From: Planococcus plakortidis
GTDB taxonomy: Bacteria > Bacillota > Bacilli > Bacillales_A > Planococcaceae
Direction: 5' to 3'
Assembly: GCF_001687605.2 (NCBI RefSeq)
Contig: NZ_CP016539.2
Location: forward strand, 2,448,501 to 2,512,500
DNA length: 64,000 nt
Shown here: piece after piece, positions 60,293 through 64,000 of the stretch
Numbering within the stretch: position 1 is the first letter of the stretch
Layout of the letters: each line of letters opens with the position of its first letter
Notes under the pieces: generated by a model
Seen by the model: the letters and a program-made list of their open reading frames with translations, nothing else
What the model was told of the DNA's origin: nothing
The model's database searches: none
Position numbers and translations under genes: made by a program

Positions 60293-61600
60293 TTAGCGTG
60301 CCAATAGATATTCGACATAAGCGCGCCATTCTGTATTCTTCGCGTAATTAAAGTCCGGCGTGCGGCCCGGGAACGGCATGAAGAGCTTCGGCCTTCCCGG
60401 ATAATCGTGAAGCTGCTCTTCGTTGATTGCGATGTCCCCTGCTTCCATGCCGCTCGCGAGCACGATGCGGCCATGCTGGGCAAAGGCGATCTCGACCGGA
60501 ACGGCACTCGGGCGGCCATCAATATTCAATGTATAGGCAGTGCCCGCCGTCTCGTCGTCATCGTAAATCCAGCCATCGCGCAAGGCGACCGCGTCTTGTG
60601 CTTCATTCAAAGTAATTTCGGTATTAACATTGCTTCCATACGGCATCGTGTCCTGCAAGGACGCATCTGGCGCAATGCGCACTTCGTAGAAGGCAATCGG
60701 GTTGTTTTGTTCGATGCGGCCGAGGTCGCGGTAAGCTTCGAACCATTTCGACTCTTCCGCCGGGATTTCGGAAACGCTGCGGACCGTTCCCGGAATCGCG
60801 CCTTCAATGCCTGGCGCCTGGATGAATACGCGGTCGGCCTGTTCGACTTCATGCCATTCATCTTCCAGCAAATACGTGACGAATTCCCGTTCATTATTGT
60901 AAATCTCGATGCTGAGCGGCGCGCTGTCACGGTTGATGCTTGCGACCGTCCCATCGACCGGGCTGATGAGCGCCGGATTTTCCTGGCTTTGCGCGAGCTG
61001 CGCTTCCACGACCGCCAGTTCAGAATCGATGGCTGCCAGGCGCTGCTGGGCTTGCGCGATGCCCGAAGCATATGCGCCGTCTTCAGGCACTTCCACGCCG
61101 ACCGAGACGTTGACATCCATGCGCAATTCCTGCTCCATGTCTCCGCCAATTCCCGGATAGCTGGAGCTGTTATTGGAGTTTTCGGATACGCTGCTGTCTT
61201 GCGATGCACGCGCCTGCGTCAATTCCTGCAACGTGGACTGGACTTCACTGCGTTCTGCTTGAAGCGCGCTTTGTTCCGATTGCCAAATGGCGCGCTGGTC
61301 TTCCGATTCGCTTTCGTTCAAGCGGGCCAATTCGGCGCCCGCTGTCACGGCGTCGCCTTCTTTGACGAGCCATTGCTCAAGCGCTTCGTGGTCCTGGACA
61401 TAGATTTCCATCGTGTCCTGCGGTGCCGTCAATGCTTCTTTCGGCAATGTTTCGGTATATGTATGGGTATACGCCTGTTCATACTCACTGACATATAATT
61501 CTTTTGAAATGATGCTCTTCTCACCGAACAGCAAGAGGAAGTTCGAGGTCAAAAAGGCGACGATGGCGATAGATAAGCCGATAAAGAAAAAGCGGTTCAT
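60293..61600 (-). CDS. HlyD/YknX-like membrane-fusion (adaptor) protein
   Basis: A 435-residue protein with an N-terminal anchor helix (about 4-27), a split biotinyl-lipoyl domain (EALEQWLVKEGDAVTAGAEL near 75 and ALISPVDGTVASINRDS near 215), a coiled coil between them (about 95-210) and beta-barrel domains after residue 225. Such adaptors link an inner-membrane transporter to the outside in ABC or RND exporters. It overlaps the upstream membrane-protein gene by four bases, but no ABC ATPase or permease follows. The organisation recalls yknW-yknX of Bacillus without yknYZ. Confidence 0.8.
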   Translation of the reverse strand: MNRFFFIGLSIAIVAFLTSNFLLLFGEKSIISKELYVSEYEQAYTHTYTETLPKEALTAPQDTMEIYVQDHEALEQWLVKEGDAVTAGAELARLNESESEDQRAIWQSEQSALQAERSEVQSTLQELTQARASQDSSVSENSNNSSSYPGIGGDMEQELRMDVNVSVGVEVPEDGAYASGIAQAQQRLAAIDSELAVVEAQLAQSQENPALISPVDGTVASINRDSAPLSIEIYNNEREFVTYLLEDEWHEVEQADRVFIQAPGIEGAIPGTVRSVSEIPAEESKWFEAYRDLGRIEQNNPIAFYEVRIAPDASLQDTMPYGSNVNTEITLNEAQDAVALRDGWIYDDDETAGTAYTLNIDGRPSAVPVEIAFAQHGRIVLASGMEAGDIAINEEQLHDYPGRPKLFMPFPGRTPDFNYAKNTEWRAYVEYLLAR

Positions 61601-62286
61601 AGGATCGGCCCCCCTTGCATAAAGTCACGCAGCATTTCATCGACCGGAATCTGGCTGAACAACGCGACGATCAATGCCGAGATGATATGAATCATGATCA
61701 GCGACAGCAGGATGACCTTCGGCGACACACGCGAAAAGTTCTTGATGAAGCGGTATTGGATCGCGATGATCAAGGATGTGAATAAGGTCAATTGATTAAA
61801 GAAATATATCAGGTAGCTGTTGTCGAGAAACGTCGCGGCGATCGGCCCGAATGAAAACGGCGAGAAGGCCATCGTGTAGCCATTCCAGGCGAATATGCCG
61901 AAAATCAAGCCCTTTTCCAGCACCAACAATGCCGTAACGTAGGCCTGCATGACGATCATCGCCTTCCACGGGATGCCGATGATGCGGCTGTAGAGATAAG
62001 CCGCTATGTACAGATGGAAGCTCAAATACAAGCCCCCCCATAGCAATGTGCCGGCAAGCGAAGTCCAGCGTGCGAGTGTGTATCCGTCGAACATGCCTGC
62101 CGCAAGCAGCGGCGTCAGCGACCCAGTGTTCATGCCCCATATTTCAGGCAAGGCGAACACGATCAGGCCGAGTACAAGAATCACGGCCAGCCGCTTATTG
62201 ATCTGCCTCATTTCGGTGTTGCGTAAATTATGTATGAGTTGGCCTTGGTTCAGGAAGAAATGCCAAAATTTAAAATCAGATATCAT
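61597..62286 (-). CDS. Yip1/YknW-like integral membrane protein
   Basis: A 229-residue protein with about five or six membrane helices (near 33-50, 65-80, 88-110, 115-140, 165-185 and 195-218), starting at ATG 62286 behind AAAGGA. The cytoplasmic N-terminus is about 30 residues (FKFWHFFLNQGQLIHNLRNT). It resembles Yip1-domain proteins such as YknW, which helps assemble the YknXYZ exporter; this is tentative. Its stop overlaps the start of the adaptor gene, so they form a two-gene operon. Confidence 0.65.
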   Translation of the reverse strand: MISDFKFWHFFLNQGQLIHNLRNTEMRQINKRLAVILVLGLIVFALPEIWGMNTGSLTPLLAAGMFDGYTLARWTSLAGTLLWGGLYLSFHLYIAAYLYSRIIGIPWKAMIVMQAYVTALLVLEKGLIFGIFAWNGYTMAFSPFSFGPIAATFLDNSYLIYFFNQLTLFTSLIIAIQYRFIKNFSRVSPKVILLSLIMIHIISALIVALFSQIPVDEMLRDFMQGGPIL

Positions 62287-62465
62287 GCGTCTAAGTCCTT
62301 TCAGGCAAATGGCGTTCTGCTTAGTTTTACTTTACCAAAAAACCATACGCTTTGAAACGAATTCTCTGCCACAATTTTCAATATTTGGTGGCTTTGAGAC
62401 GAATGGCACAGGATTGTGGTGAATTTCAAAATAGTAAAGGGTGAAGTAATGAAAAAGAAGTGATT

Positions 62466-62965
62466 GGAAAAGCTTCCGCTTTTCGACTGCGCTCCAATGG
62501 CTGCTTTCCGGGGGGCGGGTGTTGAGCCAACGTCCCGCAAAAAACGCGGTACGTTTGTCTCGCCAGCCCGCTCGGTCCCACAGGAGTCAGCCATTTCCGC
62601 TCCGTCTCTAGTTTTAGAGCAGAAGAAAACTTCTTCTTTCCACTCATTATTATATGTGAAATTGCGTCATGTACTATAGCCTGTATCTTTTGGAACAAAG
62701 ACAATACAATTATGTGTGCTAATTCACCACAAGCTTTTCGAATCAAATAGTACAGCACCAGACGTCGTGTTCCGGGAAGCGATTCCCCCACTAGCCGGCA
62801 ACTGGATAAAGAAGCAGTTCTATCTAAAGCATCTTGCCAACGAAATCTCCAAGCTGCCGAGCGCCAAGGGTGAGCCGACGCCGTAAGACAGGTGCTCTTC
62901 CTGGCTTATGGCAAGAGGCCAACCCAAGCAGGGCGGCGGCTGCCAAGGCAAAGCTTAGATGGAAA
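62466..62965 (-). repeat. Composite structured repeat, copy R4 (B-linker-A, inverted)
   Basis: The same B-linker-A order as R1-R3, read on the minus strand: B unit at about 62757-62965, linker, then A unit at about 62466-62640. The A stem is AATGGCTG (62496-62503, plus strand) with CAGCCATT (62588-62595), replacing GGGGGCTG/CAGCCCCC of the other copies. No gene is supported between 62287 and 63019. Confidence 0.8.
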
Positions 62966-63019
62966 ATAGAAAGATTTCCACACCCAAACACTCGCTATCT
63001 TCACTTAATTTCATACAAT

Positions 63020-63046
63020 AAAAAACCTCCGCGGCTGCGGAGGTTT
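63020..63046 (-). terminator. Terminator of the DUF2187 gene
   Basis: AAACCTCCGC and GCGGAGGTTTTTT form the stem on the minus strand just before the stop codon end. Confidence 0.85.
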
Positions 63047-63049
63047 CAT

Positions 63050-63280
63050 TTATTGATCTGCGACAACTTTGTATTTCTTATGTGAAATTACGGTCATGTT
63101 GGAAGCAGCGCCGATTTCCTTGGCGTCTTCTGGTGAAATCTCGACGATCACCGAGTTGTCCATAATTTTGAAGATGGTTCCGTTAACGTCGACGCCATTG
63201 CGGGTGAATGAAATCCATTCGCCGATTTTGCGGGCCGCTACAAATTCAGATACTTCTTTTTCATGGGGTTGAAATGCCAT
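63050..63280 (-). CDS. DUF2187 family protein (YkvS-like)
   Basis: A 76-residue small beta protein with the family pattern: GEWISFTRNGVDVNGTIFKI, then NSVIVEI and a final HKKYKVV. DUF2187 proteins such as YkvS are short SH3/KOW-like barrels of unknown function. Here the N-terminus is extended by about 18 residues (HEKEVSEFVAARK). The gene is monocistronic, with its start ATG 63280 following a GAGGCGTGG-like site. Confidence 0.8.
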   Translation of the reverse strand: MAFQPHEKEVSEFVAARKIGEWISFTRNGVDVNGTIFKIMDNSVIVEISPEDAKEIGAASNMTVISHKKYKVVADQ

Positions 63281-63358
63281 AGTTATCCACGCCTCTCTAT
63301 AATGAAAACATTATCTTTTTATTATAGCATAAATTTATGGTAATTTCACCTGTTTCAC

Positions 63359-64000
63359 TTACTCATACAAATGACAGGCGACGTAATGGCCGGGCTCTTT
63401 TTCCTGCCACGCCGGCTTTTTCTCCGCGCAGATGCTCATCGCATGCGGGCAGCGCGTCCGGAACACACAGCCGCTCGGCGGATCGATCGGGCTTGGCAAT
63501 TCGCCTTCCAAAATGACGCGCTCGCGGGCTTCTTCGATATCCGGGTCCGGGATCGGAATCGCAGACAGCAGCGCTTCCGTATAAGGATGAAGCGGCTTCT
63601 CATACAACTGGTCGGCCGTCGTCAATTCCACCATATGCCCGAGGTACATGACGCCGATGCGGTCTGATATGTATTTGACCATGCTTAGGTCATGGGCGAT
63701 GAACAAATACGTCAAGCCCTTTTCCTTCTGCAGTTTCTGCAGGAGCATGACGACTTGCGCTTGGACCGATACATCGAGTGCCGAGATCGGTTCATCCGCA
63801 ATGATGAAATCCGGGTCGAGCGACAAGGCGCGCGCGATGCCGATGCGCTGCCTTTGCCCGCCGGAGAATTCATGCGGATAGCGGTTCGCATGGTCGCGGT
63901 TCAACCCGACATCTTCCAGCAATTGATGGACGCGGGCCTGCAATTCCTTTTTATTTTTATACAGCCCATGGACTTGCATCGGTTCGGCAATGATTTCGAA
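63359..64000 (-). CDS. Oligopeptide/dipeptide ABC transporter ATP-binding protein (OppF/DppF type, 5' end beyond right edge)
   Basis: The visible part is about 213 residues of the C-terminal portion, open at the window edge (it reads [12 protein letters not shown] before the first internal Met). Motifs: ABC signature [16 protein letters not shown], Walker B with [21 protein letters not shown]-loop [13 protein letters not shown], and the Opp-specific C-terminal domain with [12 protein letters not shown] and a Cys cluster ([15 protein letters not shown]). That Cys-containing tail defines the OppD/F, DppD/F class of peptide importers. The rest of the operon would lie to the right. Confidence 0.92.
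   Translation of the reverse strand, partial: FEIIAEPMQVHGLYKNKKELQARVHQLLEDVGLNRDHANRYPHEFSGGQRQRIGIARALSLDPDFIIADEPISALDVSVQAQVVMLLQKLQKEKGLTYLFIAHDLSMVKYISDRIGVMYLGHMVELTTADQLYEKPLHPYTEALLSAIPIPDPDIEEARERVILEGELPSPIDPPSGCVFRTRCPHAMSICAEKKPAWQEKEPGHYVACHLYE

Noticed and set aside
60407..61498. Plus-strand frame of 363 codons opposite the adaptor gene
   Set aside because: Antisense to a well-supported membrane-fusion protein gene, with no ribosome site or domain.

Overview
The window looks like a chromosomal segment of a Planococcaceae bacterium (Planococcus/Planomicrobium-like, order Bacillales). This rests on Gram-positive AGGAGG-type ribosome sites with many GTG/TTG starts, moderate GC, an RsbR-type stress protein, a TPP-riboswitch thiamine salvage operon, and an unusual density of exported proteins with triple CWB2 (cell-wall-binding repeat 2) modules. 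I recognise no rRNA, tRNA, CRISPR array, prophage or insertion-sequence transposase. The assignment is inferred from gene content only.

Layout. 0-6 kb: a lipoprotein cut by the left edge, small membrane proteins, a divergent PRPP synthetase, a Cys-rich protein and a DUF3885 protein. 6-13 kb: a YdcZ - Crp/Fnr - YdcZ transporter/regulator operon, a lone RsbR-type STAS protein, an SRPBCC protein, a methyltransferase, and a TetR - MATE efflux - GNAT operon with paired operator-like inverted repeats. 13-17 kb: TPP riboswitch - tenA - thiM - thiD - thiE - thiW. 17-23 kb: a lipoprotein HtrA-like protease and a large secreted nuclease. 23-28 kb: a four-gene envelope polysaccharide operon (MurJ-like flippase, PIG-L deacetylase, O-antigen ligase-like protein, GNAT). 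29-50 kb: a cell-surface enzyme island with two 5'-nucleotidase-type phosphoesterases, a 1555-residue subtilisin, an amidase, an LTA-synthase-like enzyme, a SpoIID/LytB protein and an NlpC/P60 protein. Five of these carry three CWB2 repeats each. 49.7-52.8 kb: UDP-ManNAc dehydrogenase, a TagA-type ManNAc transferase and a GT4 glycosyltransferase, which plausibly build an anionic wall polymer of the kind CWB2 modules bind. 53-60 kb: amino-acid/peptide catabolism and transport (AGCS symporter, M20 amidohydrolase, RocB-like hydrolase, EamA exporter) and a yhdT-panF pair in which panF is frameshifted. 60-64 kb: an adaptor/membrane protein pair, a DUF2187 protein and an OppF/DppF-type ATPase cut by the right edge.

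The most unusual feature is a family of long structured intergenic repeats. Four copies of a roughly 0.5-1 kb composite (B unit - conserved linker - A unit) lie at about 28.0-29.0, 38.3-39.2, 44.7-45.4 and 62.5-63.0 kb. Related A-type hairpins occur at 17.4-17.8 and 13.0-13.4 kb. A separate ~65-90 bp double-hairpin module (C) is nested inside three of these elements at different points. The stems change in a compensatory way between copies, which points to selection on a folded RNA or DNA structure.

How the genes fit together: secreted nuclease and 5'-nucleotidases (each with a cre-like site upstream of one representative), protease, amidohydrolases and oligopeptide/amino-acid transporters suggest a scavenger of extracellular nucleic acid and protein. 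The CWB2 enzymes and wall polymer genes form one envelope-remodelling neighbourhood.
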